This document shows positions 46,680-58,399 of a stretch of DNA of 64,000 nt, piece by piece. Numbering within the stretch: position 1 is the stretch's first letter; the number at the start of each line of letters is the position of its first letter. Position numbers and translations under genes: made by a program. The notes below the pieces were generated by a model that saw only the letters and a program-made list of their open reading frames with translations, searched no databases and was not told the origin of the DNA. Source of the stretch: Elmis aenea. Lineage: Eukaryota; Arthropoda; Insecta; Coleoptera; Elmidae. The DNA lies in the NCBI GenBank assembly GCA_947652605.1, contig OX393578.1, positions 37,143,470 through 37,207,469 of the forward strand, read 5' to 3'.

Positions 46680-47520
46680 TAGAAGGTAGAAGTACATATT
46701 ACAAAGAAATAATTGATAGGGGTGGTAGTGGCATATAGCTCGAATGAGAATGCGGCAGAAGAGGATAACAGTAGTGGTATACTACGGTTCCTGCGACAGT
46801 TCGATGGCATATTCATCCGGAGCTTACTATGATCGATGTTTGAAGGTCGAGAAGAAGTCTTTCAAGGTCGTCGACAATGACCAGAGGGTGGTTGCTGAAG
46901 GAGTCTTTGAAATGTTTGAGGGTGTGTTTTTAGGGGTTGCCGAAGAAGTCTTTCAAGGTCATTGTCGACGACCTTAAAAGACTTCTTCGGCAACCCCAAA
47001 AACCACACCCTCAAAATTTCAAAGACTCCTTCAGCAACCACCCTCTGGTCATTGTCGACGACCTTAAAAGACTTCTTCGGCAACCCCAAAAACCACACCC
47101 TCAAACATTTCAAAGACTCCTCCAGCAACCACCCCCTGGTCATGGTCGACGACCTTGAAAGACTTCTTCGGCAACCCCAAAAACCACACCCTCAAACATT
47201 TCAAAGACTCCTTCAGCAACCACCTCTTGGTCATTGTCGACGACCTTGAAAGACTTCTTCTGCAACCCCAAAAACCACACCCTCAAACATTTCAAAGACT
47301 CCTTCAGCAACCACCCCCCGGTCATTGTCGACGACCTTGAAAGACTTCTTCTCGACCTTCAAACATCGATCATAGTAAGCTCCGGATGAATATGCCATCG
47401 AACTGTCGCAGGAACCGTAGTATACCACTACTCTTATCCTCTTCTGCCGCATTCTCATTCGAGCCATATGCCACTACCACCCCACCAATTCTTTCTTTGA
47501 AATCTGTACTTCTACCATCA
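46680..47520. repeat. Inner inverted repeat flanking a minisatellite
   Basis: Sequence 46690-46860 (GGTGGTAGTGGCATATAGCT, GAGAATGCGGCAGAAGAGGA, CTATGATCGATGTTTGAAGG) is the reverse complement of 47340-47510. It is rich in G+C and pseudo-coding in look: both strands read VVYYGSCDSSMAYSSGAYY-like peptides because the arms mirror each other. It could be captured foreign or host DNA that was duplicated in inverted orientation. Confidence 0.8.
46961..47340. repeat. Minisatellite, period 90-91 bp, four direct units
   Basis: The marker ATTGTCGACGACC (one copy ATGGTCGACGACC) starts at 46961, 47051, 47142, 47233 and 47324, giving spacings of 90, 91, 91 and 91 bp. Each unit also contains GACTTCTTCGGCAACCCC, AAACCACACCCTCAAA and CCTTCAGCAACCACC. 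One further unit lies in inverted orientation immediately to the left (46860-46960), so the array is the centre of the palindrome. A 91-bp period shifts reading frame each turn, arguing against a selected protein. Confidence 0.92.
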
Positions 47521-47755
47521 ATACTCAAAATCCAAAACTCAAAACCCGAAACTCGCATTCTGTTTGGGCCTCATCTGTGTTTATACTGTTTAGGCGCATG
47601 TGCATGGTTAGTAAATTGTATATAAAATATGTCTCCGTGTCACACACAGTTTTAAACGTTTGGAATTCTATATTGAAATCTATACAAGAAAAACAATACA
47701 AGATATTCTATATCGTTTTCTATATAGAAAACTATACCGTGTCACACGGGCTTTA

Positions 47756-48434
47756 GAAACATTTAAATGTAATATAATTTTATTAAAATTAATAAATTAA
47801 TGACCCCCTTGTCTTATCGCACACAACCAAAATTATCTTTTATTCATATTATAAATAACAATATAAACGGAACGATCCAGTTATATTTAAATTTTAAATG
47901 TAATATTACGTGGAAATGTAGTCGTAACCATCGCAATAAGTGGGTAAAATATTTTCCTATTATCTCCGAGTGCACCGGTTTATGAGTTGCATTCCACAGG
48001 CATTTCAGGTCCTTTGATATTTGCCCAGACTCGGGAGCTCAATTCTCTACAATCTACCGATTGTCTCCTGGCAACCCACCCGTCCGCTCTTTAAAACCAA
48101 CTCGAAGTTTTGGGATTCAGTTTGCAATATCAATTTATTGCAAGTGGGTAATAAAAAACGGGCGAAATTAAAAATCGTTTTATTAAGTAGCTGAGAATTC
48201 TACAGTATTGTAAAAGTGAGCCGAAGTACCTTTAAATTTCATCTTATGCAGGCGAATACAATTTTAATCCAATAGTATCTACTCATGTCAAATAATTGTA
48301 AAAAACGCACGAAATTAATAAATTATTTAAAAAGTTGAAATACGACAATTTTCTAAGCGATCACAAAAAATAATTTTGAAGCTTGTCTTAAATAATCAGA
48401 GTAGGTGTAATATTTTTTTTTTAACTTTACATCA
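47756..48434. other. Spacer with GC-richer patch 47960-48115
   Basis: The patch contains TTGCATTCCACAGGCA (a TEAD/Sd-like GCATTCCA), CAGACTCGGGAGCTC and CTCCTGGCAACCCACCCGTC. It does not repeat elsewhere in the window and might be regulatory. The rest is AT-rich. Confidence 0.35.
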
Positions 48435-49914
48435 CCGGGTGATTCAGTTTGACTGTCGCAACCGTATAACTTTTTAATTATTGAAACTAACCCCAACAAA
48501 CCTTATATTTTTGGAAACGGTGACAAATTCTGTATTAGGTAAGTGATGTGCATTTGTTATCTCTACCATGGCGTATGTCAAATCAGCGATAGGCAACTGT
48601 TTTTTTTAAATAACATAGTATACATGTTTTTGTTGATTCGGATAGAGAATTTAATTCTGAATCCGACCAATACACAAAAAATTAGACTTTAATGTATTCA
48701 AAGTGACCGCCCCCCGCTTCCAAAACCATTTGTCCTTCGTACCATACAAAAACATGCCACGCCAAAAGAAGGAAAAGAAAAGAAAGAATACATCGCTACG
48801 ACTTACTTGCCCTACATCAGCGGAGTGACAAACAAAATATCAAAGCTTCTACAAAAACATAAAATCAAAACCGTTTTCAACGCTCCTTTGAAGCTCTCGA
48901 ATAAATTAAGAAGAACACACGACACAGGACTTCACGACGCGGGAATATATAGCATACCTTGCTCCTGTGGAAAAGTATACATAGGACAAACTGGCAGGAG
49001 TATACAAACGCGTCTCAAAGAACACGAAGGACGAACAACAAGAAAACAAGTAGATAAATCAGCGGTAGCAGAACACGCCCAGGGTACAGGAAACAGGACA
49101 CAACATCCTCTTCAGAGAAACAAAACTACTGGCCCGCGCAAACCATTTCTGGCCAAGATTATATCCAGAATCATTGGAAATCATCAAGAACCCAAACAAC
49201 TACAACAGAGACACTGGCATACAACTCCCAAACATCTGGAAACCAGTCATCACAAAATCACTGAGGCAGAACAAATCCATCAAGCGGAACGCCACGCCTC
49301 CACAAGCTGGATATATAAACCCAGCAACATCCCTCACAAATTAGTCGTTTTGAAAAAGACTAAGACACAATGGTCGAAACGTCAACTACTTATAAATATA
49401 GAAGACGCGGTTCCAAACCCGGAAACCAAGATTGTATCATTTGTCCTCTATTTGTAACTGCTTGAAGACATTTTCCATGTCAACGTTTATTATTTGCTTT
49501 TATTTTTATTAAAAATTAATTTTTAATACATTCCATTGATTGTTATAGTACCTACCTATAATTTTTAAGCTTTGATCGTTTTTTGTTATGTTAAATATAC
49601 TGTTTGCTATAATTTGAATAAACTTTGAACAGGTTTTTCTCGAAATTTTTCTTATGTACCTATTCATAATTTTTTAAAACATGGTCGTATTCAGAATTAA
49701 ATACTCTACCCGAATCAACAAAAAGAGGGATACTATGTAGTTAAAAAAAAAAACAGTCGCCTATCGCGGATTTGACATACGTTATCGTAGAGATAACAAA
49801 TGCACATCACTTAATAGAGAATTTGTCGCCGTTTCCAAAAATGTGAGGTTTGTTGGGGTTATTTTCAATAATTAAAAAGTTGTAGGGGTGCGACAGTTAA
49901 ACTGAATCACCCTA
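48435..49914. mobile_element. Foldback carrying a Penelope-like retroelement fragment
   Basis: The left end CACCGGGTGATTCAGTTTGA and the right end CTGAATCACCCTA followed by TA (49915-49916) are inverted. The arms (48435 to ~48690 and ~49655-49914) share GATAACAAATGCACATCACT and complement, and TTGATTCGGATAGAGAATTT-like blocks. The centre, instead of a simple loop, is a Penelope-like 3' fragment (48711 to ~49650) on the plus strand. Confidence 0.85.
48711..49345 (+). pseudogene. Penelope-like element C-terminus with GIY-YIG nuclease domain
   Basis: The open frame reads YLPYISGVTNKISKLLQKHK, then AGIYSIPCSCGKVYIGQTGR with RSIQTRLKEHE and SAVAEHA. This is the C-terminal region of Penelope-like retroelements, where a GIY-YIG endonuclease (G-I-Y ... 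Y-I-G, then a conserved Arg and His) follows the reverse transcriptase. After about 49090 the familiar tail continues only in another frame: FRETKLLARANHFWP, ESLEIIKNPNNYNRDTG, LPNIWKPVI, ending at a stop near 49343; a frameshift therefore separates them. No reverse transcriptase is present and no ATG opens the frame, so this is a 5'-truncated, inactive copy. AATAAACTTTG (49617) may mark its 3' end. Confidence 0.88.
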
Positions 49915-49916
49915 TA

Positions 49917-50512
49917 CAAACATTCTTATATTATATTCGATGTTAACAAAATAAGCGTAACTTTTTTCTTTAATATCTACTTTAAACCTGAATTTTTTAT
50001 ATGCATCTGTTATGTATTTGTAAAACCCGATTAATGTGCCTAATCAATACTTTAAAATCTATTCCGGTTTTTGCGATAATGACTCTAACTTTGTTATTGT
50101 CAATGAAATATGCTGAACATCTTTAAATTTTGTTGAAAATAAAACAACCTCCTTATAAAATAGTATTACGAATACTTACTCTAAAAACAAAAATATTTTT
50201 TTTGCAAACTTATGTTTCAACAATCGCAATAACCTAACAAGATATTAATTTTTCAGATTTAGTATAGGTATAACACTTTATATAAACTACTTTTTTTATT
50301 ACCAATGACACAAATACGAAAAGTAAAATTGATCAAATTAAAGTTTTAAGAACAATTTTAAAAAAGCACTTGGTTTTATTGCATTGAGATGCAGTGCTCT
50401 TCGATTTGTAGGATATGTTAATACATTTTCAAATTAACTTTTTGGTAGTATTTTCTATATTAAAATAGTAATCCGTCATGCCATTAAAAAATTGATATAT
50501 ATACAGGGTAGG
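49917..50512. other. AT-rich spacer with a faint repeat module
   Basis: Around 50065-50110 the sequence TTCCGGTTTTTGCGATAATG followed by ACTTTGTTATTG resembles the module TTCCGGTTTCGCCGGAAATG + ACTTTGTTATTTTAAATGGA found in both arms of 2846-4134. No gene. Confidence 0.4.
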
Positions 50513-50555
50513 ATTCAAAAGTAATGAGCCTCATTTTATTCTGACGCGAGCGTAC

Positions 50556-51440
50556 TAGGGATTCTGTCCCGGGAATTCCCGGGACTTACGTCTCGGGAAA
50601 TTCCCGGGACTTTCTTAGTCTCGAGTCCCGGGACATTTAGTTCGAGACTCGAGACGAGACTAAATGTTACAGAACACTGAAATGAATTTTTTATACTTTT
50701 TATTTTTAAACAAATTTTACTGCCACGAGTTTAGCAAAAATATTTTGTTTCATAATTTTTTATGTTTATAGTTTATCTATACTAACAATCAGTATTTACT
50801 TCTTTATTTAAATTTTTTGCCTGCCATATTTAATTATTTATGTTTATATCTTGTCTGCTTTAAAGCTAAAGGATAATTGATAAATTTATTAGTAAAAATA
50901 TATTTTACTTATGCTTGTTATGTTTTAAAGTTTAATGAAAATTGTTTATTTAAAATAGGCATTTACTTGGAAATATGTACTTTATTTACTGTAGAATGTA
51001 GACTTAATTAAAAATAATAATACTACTCCTACTACTATACTTTATTTATAAAATAAATGCTTCAAAAACAAAATCCGTGAATTTGGTTTAATTTAGAAAA
51101 AATATTCTGTCAACTGTAACGGCCGATTCACGATCACGATACGTGCAAAGAAGCAATTTTAAGAATGTAGCGGGTGCTTTCAGAAACAATGTCACTGTCA
51201 AAAAACTTATTTCTTACAGTGAAAATGGTCGATGAATTTTGAGTACCTACATGAATATATCATAATTTTTCTTGTACCTTATAAAATCTTCCGTCATTTT
51301 TGACGGGTTAAACAAACCACTATTTTTTAGTATGTAAATAAAATTCGCAAAAGTCTCGAAGTCCCGAGAATTCCCGGGACTTTGATGAAAAAAGTCTCGA
51401 GTCCCGGGACTTTAAAAATTGTCGAGACTCAGAATCTCTA
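50556..51440. mobile_element. hAT-like element with CCCGGGAATTCCCGGG repeats
   Basis: The ends TAGGGATTCTG and CAGAATCTCTA lie inside a perfect 8-bp duplication GAGCGTAC (50548-50555, 51441-51448). The subterminal regions carry multiple TCCCGGGAATTCCCGGGA and GTCTCGAGTCCCGGGAC palindromes. The interior is AT-rich without coding. Confidence 0.94.
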
Positions 51441-51487
51441 GAGCGTACCTCGCCGCGCGCTGCACTTGCCAGCGACGGTGATGGTGG

Positions 51488-52078
51488 GTGTTGGCTTCAC
51501 AACGCAACGTAGCTGGGTTGCCTCAGAGCTTTCGGAGCGGTAGGATCAGCCTTGACGGGAACCCCTGTACGGTGGTGCGTTACACGAAGACGAAGACCAT
51601 GCTCATCGCCTTCTTCGGAGTGGGGATCGTCCACTACGAGTTTGTTCCGCCCGGACAGACCATGAATGCTGCTTACTACTTGGAAGTCCTGAAAAGGCTG
51701 AAAAGAAGCGTCGCGCGCAAGCGAAGGGACATCAAGGACAGCTGGAAGCTTCACCACGATAACGCGCCCAGCCACACCACCTTCATCGCGAGCGTCTACC
51801 TGGCCCGGGTGAACATTTCGGTGGTCCCCCAGCCTCCCTACAGTCCGGACGTGTCGCCTCCTGACTTCGTCTTGTTTCCGCGCTTAAAATCAGCGCTGAA
51901 AGGAAAACGCTTCGACTCGATCGAGGACATCCAAGCAAATGTCAAGGCAGCCCTTGCAGCCATCCCGGAACAGGCCTACGTGGACGCCTTCGAGTCATGG
52001 AAAAGCCGCCTACAAAAGTGTATTGATGCAGGAGGTGCCTATTTTGAAGACTATTACCTAGTTGTACCGATTTGCTAA
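51488..52078 (+). pseudogene. Mariner transposase C-terminal half (DD34D)
   Basis: The open frame covers the last ~190 residues of a mariner transposase: KTMLIAFFGVGIVHYEFVPP, LEVLKRLKRSVARKRRD, second catalytic Asp in LHHDNAPSHT, the PYSPDVSPPDF motif with the third Asp 34 residues later, FPRLKSALKGKRF, and the usual GAYFEDY end. The N-terminal DNA-binding domain and first catalytic Asp (normally a GDE motif) are missing, and the frame has no ATG (it opens at a GTG). Codons are strongly GC-ending, unlike other elements here, which suggests a recent arrival, perhaps by horizontal transfer as is common for mariners. Cut-and-paste activity is impossible for this copy. Confidence 0.93.
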
Positions 52079-52347
52079 ATAAATTTGTCTTTTTGAACAA
52101 AGGCTCATTACTTTTGAATCCTACCCTGTATCTATATATATTTTTTTGTAATAATTAAAGTCATTTAAAAAATTGTCAAATTAAAAAAATCATCCACATC
52201 ATAATTAATGAAAAAATAAACGTCGATCAAAAATATATAAGACGTTTTAAAGTATTCAAAAACAGTTTTCTCTTTTCAATAATGTAAAAATACAAAGAAT
52301 GTTCTATTTGGAACCACCATCTTCGACGATGTGCGTTTGTTTAGCTC

Positions 52348-53543
<1,196 letters not shown>

Positions 53544-54052
53544 CTTTCGATTAAGACTTAAAGAACAAAAGAGGATGGACCTCATTTCACACTTGTCCAG
53601 TACATCAATGTCGACTTTATTATTAAAAAAAGATTAATTAAGTACTTATTTTAGCTATACGGATACGGTCATACTGAACATTATTTTTTGTCATATTATA
53701 TTGGAATATTTGATAGCGATATGTGCAGTTCAATTGGTTAATATTCAACAACACATTCCCCATAGTAGTCATACCTGACTTTATTGTTCAGAGAAATTTT
53801 ACCTTTGATCATTCACTGTACCATTATCGGTAAATTAGTCTGTTCGATCATGATGGGCAATGAATTCACGGAATAACCAATACAAACCTATTCCAAACTA
53901 AATACTTTCGTATGAATAGTTTCAGAGACACAATGTATTTCCCAATATTAAAAATAACGTACCTATAGGTATTTCGCAAAATACAGTTTAAGCTTAGGAA
54001 ATAACAAAAATAATGATTACATCCATAATTTTAAATAATACACTATTGCACA
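53544..54052. other. Unassigned AT-rich spacer
   Basis: No supported feature. Confidence 0.5.
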
Positions 54053-54054
54053 TA

Positions 54055-54482
54055 CAGGGTGTAGACTTGGATCATGTAACATAGCAATTTTAATGGTAAA
54101 ATTTCAAAAGTCGTATATTATCTCCCCTAATTATGATATTTTAGAAAAAAAGTGCAAATAGGTTTTTCGTAGAGAAAAAAATTATTCTTCCATAAATGTA
54201 CCTAATCAATATTAATTTTTAGTTTTACAGTAACTGAAAATTAAGTAAATTAAAAACCGCGTTTTCATAAAAATCTGTAGTGCCTTGGAATTATGCTATA
54301 CAACTGCCCGTCCTAATAACACTCAAACTAATATTGATTATATTTATGGATACAGAGTTTTTTCTCTACAAAAAACCTATTTATACTTTTTTTCTAAAAT
54401 AATTAGGGGAGATAATACCTATACGACTTTTAAAATATTACCATTGAAATTGCTATGTTGCGTGGTCTAAGTCTACACTCTG
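54055..54482. mobile_element. Short foldback element
   Basis: A 428-bp palindrome with ends CAGGGTGTAGACTTGGATCA and AGTCTACACTCTG between TA copies (54053-54054, 54483-54484). The arms share ATCTCCCCTAATTATGATAT and TACGAAAAACCTATTTGC-like blocks. No coding. Confidence 0.88.
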
Positions 54483-54577
54483 TATATACGAAGGTTAGAC
54501 ATACAACGAATTTTTTTAATGCAAATTGTTTTTAGAACATTTAATAAATGCCATGTAAATTTATAATTTGCTATATA

Positions 54578-55940
54578 CAGTGATGTGCAGAAGTATGGAA
54601 ACAGAAAAATATCCAAAACATCATTAAAGATACTACAATGAAATTTTAAGCGTTATGGTATATTTTTCGTATTCGATAAAAATATTAAGGTTGCAATACG
54701 ACTTCCGGTAACCGGAAACGGACTCAAACTTTGAAATTTTAATCGAAACACTCTGTATATTTTTACATTTTTATATACCTATTATAATTTACTTTAACAA
54801 TGTAATAGGTTATATGGGTCTAAAGTCAATCGTTTTCTTAAAATTTACATTTTTATGAAAATTTTTAGCGATACAGCACTTCAAATTTTCTTCAACATTT
54901 AAGTTCTTTGAAAAGGCAGTAAAATTTCGTTTAATAATTAAATTAACAATAGATTAATTAACACATGCGTTAGTTTAAAAATATTATAGAGGGTGTTTTT
55001 TTACGTTTGGTCAAACTTGTAAATCTTTAAACATTGATAACTCAATTTGCTTAAATACAACACCTTATATGTTTTTAAAAGTCTTGTAGAAAATTTGATT
55101 GTCTTTCGAAAACATTAACCTTGTTTTATAGGTTACCTAAAACTGTTTTTTTTTTTAAATTAAAAATTTATTTAAATATTATTATAATACAATAAACATA
55201 GCTACCCATACATAAAGATATTACAAATTACAGAATAGAATATAGCTACATTATATCGACAAAAACAATGCTATGATTATCAACTTCAAAACAGCTTACG
55301 CTGGTACCGAAGTTGTTACAAGATAAAAAAGAAACCGTCCAACAATTAAATTTTTTTATTTGCGTATAAGTGGTATTATGTTATGTTATGATGAGAAATA
55401 TTATGTTAACTTAAATTTTAAGATAGAAATAAAAAACAGAAATAACAGATTAATAAATAAAGCACTTTCCAGTACCAAAAACACTTTAGCATAACTATAT
55501 GAAAGAAAAATGCTCCTTTAAGTGTTTTACAAATCTTCTCTCCTTATCCATATTTCTTAAATATTCAGGTAGATGGTAGATTATTAAAAGTTTGTAAACT
55601 TAAGGCAATAGGATTATTTAGGCCAATGTTCGAAAAAACAGGGTGCAAATAAAAATACTGAGCACCTCCTGTCTGGTGTTTATGAAGAGAACAGTTTTTT
55701 TTATGATACCATTCGATTTTTGTTAATTTTTTATTATTTTGTCTCGATATTATTGTAAATTATTAGGGCAACCTAATATTTTCGAGTAGGCTTTAAAGGT
55801 AGACAGCGGTAATTTTGAAACAATTGAAAGATAAAAACAAGAAAGTTATAATTTTATTTATTCCTTACAAATTTTCGACATTTTTTGTAATGAAGATGTA
55901 AGTTTACCATTTTTACGTGTAAATCGAGGTTTCTTAAAAT
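54578..55940 (+). mobile_element. Lone arm related to 43902-45717, with LINE insertion
   Basis: It begins after TA (54576-54577) with CAGTGATGTGCAGAAGTATG, a Tc1/mariner-type end. Sequence from 54745 (CTCTGTATATTTTTACATTT, GGTCTAAAGTCAATCG, CTTTCGAAAACATTAA, then 55760 AAATTATTAGGGCAACCTAA and GGTAGACAGCGGTAATTT) follows the left arm of 43902-45717. No opposite arm is found. A LINE 3' fragment separates the two parts. Confidence 0.72.
55146..55690 (-). mobile_element. 5'-truncated LINE 3' end with poly(A)
   Basis: On the minus strand the segment ends in AATAAATTTTTAATTT followed by eleven A's (plus-strand T run 55146-55156). Upstream, two frames give NNPIALSLQTFNNLPST and PEYLRNMDKERRFVKHLKEH with a stop at 55495, the kind of NLP...FK..LK tail that ends many LINE reverse transcriptases. 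It sits where the related arm 43902-45717 is continuous. The clade is undetermined and the 5' limit approximate. Confidence 0.65.
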
Positions 55941-56149
55941 TATGCATTTAAAGTTCTAACGCTCCGCACAAAATGTCTTTACTCACCAGAGCAGTTATTT
56001 CCAAGTTTGACTAGGTATGGTATTATTTTTTTGGGTAATATACAAAACATAACATATCTCTAATGTAATTTTACATAATATCTAATATTATCAAATTTAT
56101 TACTTAGTAAATGAAAAACTAACAGCTCCTTTTTTTACATTTTTTACGT

Positions 56150-56540
56150 ACGGACAATATCGTATAGATACCCGAATTAGGCAGTCGCTGAATTTGAACG
56201 AAGTATTCGGGCTTCGATGTGCCTCACACTTAACGAAAACCTACTGCATATATTTTTTAAGTCATAAAATTTTTAAATTTAAATTTTTGGTGAAATCTTT
56301 ACTTTCGTTTCACTGAATCCCATGGTTCCTCGCTTTTGCGGAACACTATTTGGTAAATACTGAGCTAGTGATGTAACGGCTCTCTTACGGAACAAATTGA
56401 TTGACACCGGAATGCGTGACTGAGCGGCACCCAATTGTGTGGAGCAGGGCAGGATTTCATTTGCAATTTTTGCATGGATTTTATGACCAAAAATATCTTG
56501 CACTGCGATTTCCCTGCCTTGCGATGAATCACTGGGAACG
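56150..56540. promoter_or_regulatory. GC-richer island, possible regulatory element
   Basis: Contains TCCCATGGTTCCTCGCTTTTG, GATTGACACCGGAATGCGTG and GCATGGATTTTATGACC (a caudal/AbdB-like TTTATGA). A minus-strand frame of 74 codons exists but has no recognisable family. Support is compositional only. Confidence 0.28.
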
Positions 56541-56999
56541 ATTAAATTCGTAAATCAGAATTTACTGGACGTAATAGCGATGATGTGTGATTTGAATTAG
56601 TTCAGATGCGCTTCCGTAGGATCCAATAAAAGTCGATATTGATTGATACGTAGTCAGGAAACCACATAAACAGTAGGTATGATTTTTTTGGAATAAAATG
56701 GACAAAATTAATTTTACAAATGGCTTGATCAACACAATACTATAACACGTGCTAAGAAAAAGACTACTTCATCCTTCATCTATTAATATAAATAGAAACT
56801 AATAATCATTGAGGTATTGACCGAGTAATCAATATTTAGCATATTGTTTTATACAACCCAATTGTACTTCAAATAATGTAATAACATAAAAGGGTGTATA
56901 CTTATTAGTTCAAAAATAATTAAAACTGGTTTAATCGAATCGAAATGATAGTTTGTGCATGCAATAAGCTTTATACAAATTTTCACTCTCTCGTTTCAT

Positions 57000-57340
57000 C
57001 GATTGAAACAGTCGGGTCCTAAACGTCTGAAGAAATTTAATTTAACAGACATGATAGTACAGCAATCCCGCCAATAAGTCTCTTGATCGCCAATATCCTC
57101 CTACTGGGGTGATAAGGAAGGTCTGGATGCTTCCTTACAGTGCTTGTGGGGGGCGAAGGGCGGGGGAGGCTTGATCCCAGAACGGCTCGATCACGCCAAT
57201 CTCTCCCGCGAGCCTCACTTCATTATTGACCTATTCGCGCAGTGTTTTGAGCGACAAAAGCGATGTTCAAACAATTCATGTAAACGGTAAAGGTTTTACT
57301 GGCGTTTTAGCTATGTACGGCGTTCTTTGAAATCGTCGGA
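57000..57340. promoter_or_regulatory. GC-rich island with GATA, KLF/Sp and Fox-like motifs
   Basis: Includes GTGATAAGGAAGG (GATA-like), GGGGGGCGAAGGGCGGGGGA (KLF/Sp-like), GCGAGCCTCACTTCATTATT and CATGTAAACGGTAAAG (Fox-like). It does not resemble any element in the window. A plausible enhancer or promoter, unproven. Confidence 0.35.
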
Positions 57341-58399
57341 ATGCTTTAGACAGCATTTCCTTTGCCATGTTCATTAGTTTTAATTAAACTTTGTTGCCAC
57401 ATCATGAATGAACACTTTAGGAACATATCTAACAGTAAATCAGGCGAATAAGCTTTCAGATTTGTACACAGAAATATAGAAAATCTCACATTATATAATT
57501 ATTTCTTTGATATTTTTTAGTGCTTTTGTAATGATCTTTTAATAACGATAAATAAATTTATTTCTCTAAATTGGTCACAAAGAATTGTATAGCAAGATGA
57601 ATTACAGAACTTATTTAAATGTAACTGTCACATAGGAACCGAATAGCCAACTTAAGTCCATTTAGGTAGATAATATATTACTGATTTTACAACATACTTT
57701 TTTTGTATCCTTATGTGACACTGTTAATTTTATATAAAAATATTTATTATTTGGTTTTAATATTAACGATCTTAAAATATTTTTTTGAGTCGATAAGAAC
57801 ATATTTAATACAATAACAGTTAAGTTTTCAAGGGTGATAATTCTTTCTAGTGGCTCGTTGAGAATGAGCTTTGTTTTTATCTTTTTGTTAAATATGACGT
57901 GTAGTCATGTAAATAGAATGGTTTAAATTAAGCAATTTTTTAGAATTATTGTTTACTTGTACCATAAACCATAATCCTTTGGTTTTATTTAGATATCCTC
58001 TGGTCATTATACACGACGGATAACAAAGCTTTTGCTGCAAACTTTTTATTTAAAAAAAGTAATGTGTTGATTTACGATTTTTTATTATGTTAATTTCTGT
58101 ACGAATTTTCCCATGCAGGAAAGATAAAGTTATCCCAATTAAAAGTATTTCTTTTAGTTGCTAAGGGAACTCGAATGCTTTTTGTTAAAATGTGTAGGTA
58201 AGCGATTAAATTTATGCTGATAAAGTTTTTAAGTGGCATTTCGTAACTTCTGGTAAAAATTAATATTCGTAAGACGATATTATTATTGCTGGAACAAGTC
58301 TAAGAAAAATATCGTGCATTTTGAATTGAGGGGTCTATATTAAATTTTTTATTTTCAATATATTTTCCATCAAGAAATATAAAAGAATCTCTTTGTTGG

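Larger units (their letters stand above)
46320..47752. mobile_element. Composite foldback, AGCCCGTGTGACACGG ends, TTA duplication
   Basis: The ends AGCCCGTGTGACACGGTATA and complement (each followed by TATAGAAAAC-type repeats) lie between TTA copies (46317-46319, 47753-47755), a 3-bp duplication typical of PIF/Harbinger insertion. The outer arms are about 46320-46450 and 47610-47752. Inside is a second inverted repeat of different composition (46680-47520), with a minisatellite at its heart. No transposase is present. The superfamily is inferred from duplication length alone. Confidence 0.8.
50515..52128 (+). mobile_element. DD34D mariner remnant, GC-rich, split by a hAT
   Basis: The ends CAGGGTAGGATTCAAAAGTA and complement lie between TA copies (50513-50514, 52129-52130). 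Removing the hAT 50556-51440 with one duplication leaves about 720 bp, so the N-terminal half of the gene was already deleted. The coding remnant is on the plus strand and ends 50 bp from the right terminus. Its G+C content contrasts sharply with the window. Confidence 0.92.

Noticed and set aside
46961..47340. CRISPR-like array (regular repeats)
   Set aside because: Repeats are contiguous 91-bp units with no unique spacers, inside a eukaryotic transposon.
46744..47467. Several overlapping 60-95 codon frames on both strands with repeated peptides
   Set aside because: They are reading-frame shadows of the 91-bp minisatellite and its inverted arms; the period is not a multiple of three.
51497..51775. 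92-codon minus-strand frame opposite the mariner transposase
   Set aside because: Shadow of the GC-rich plus-strand coding sequence.
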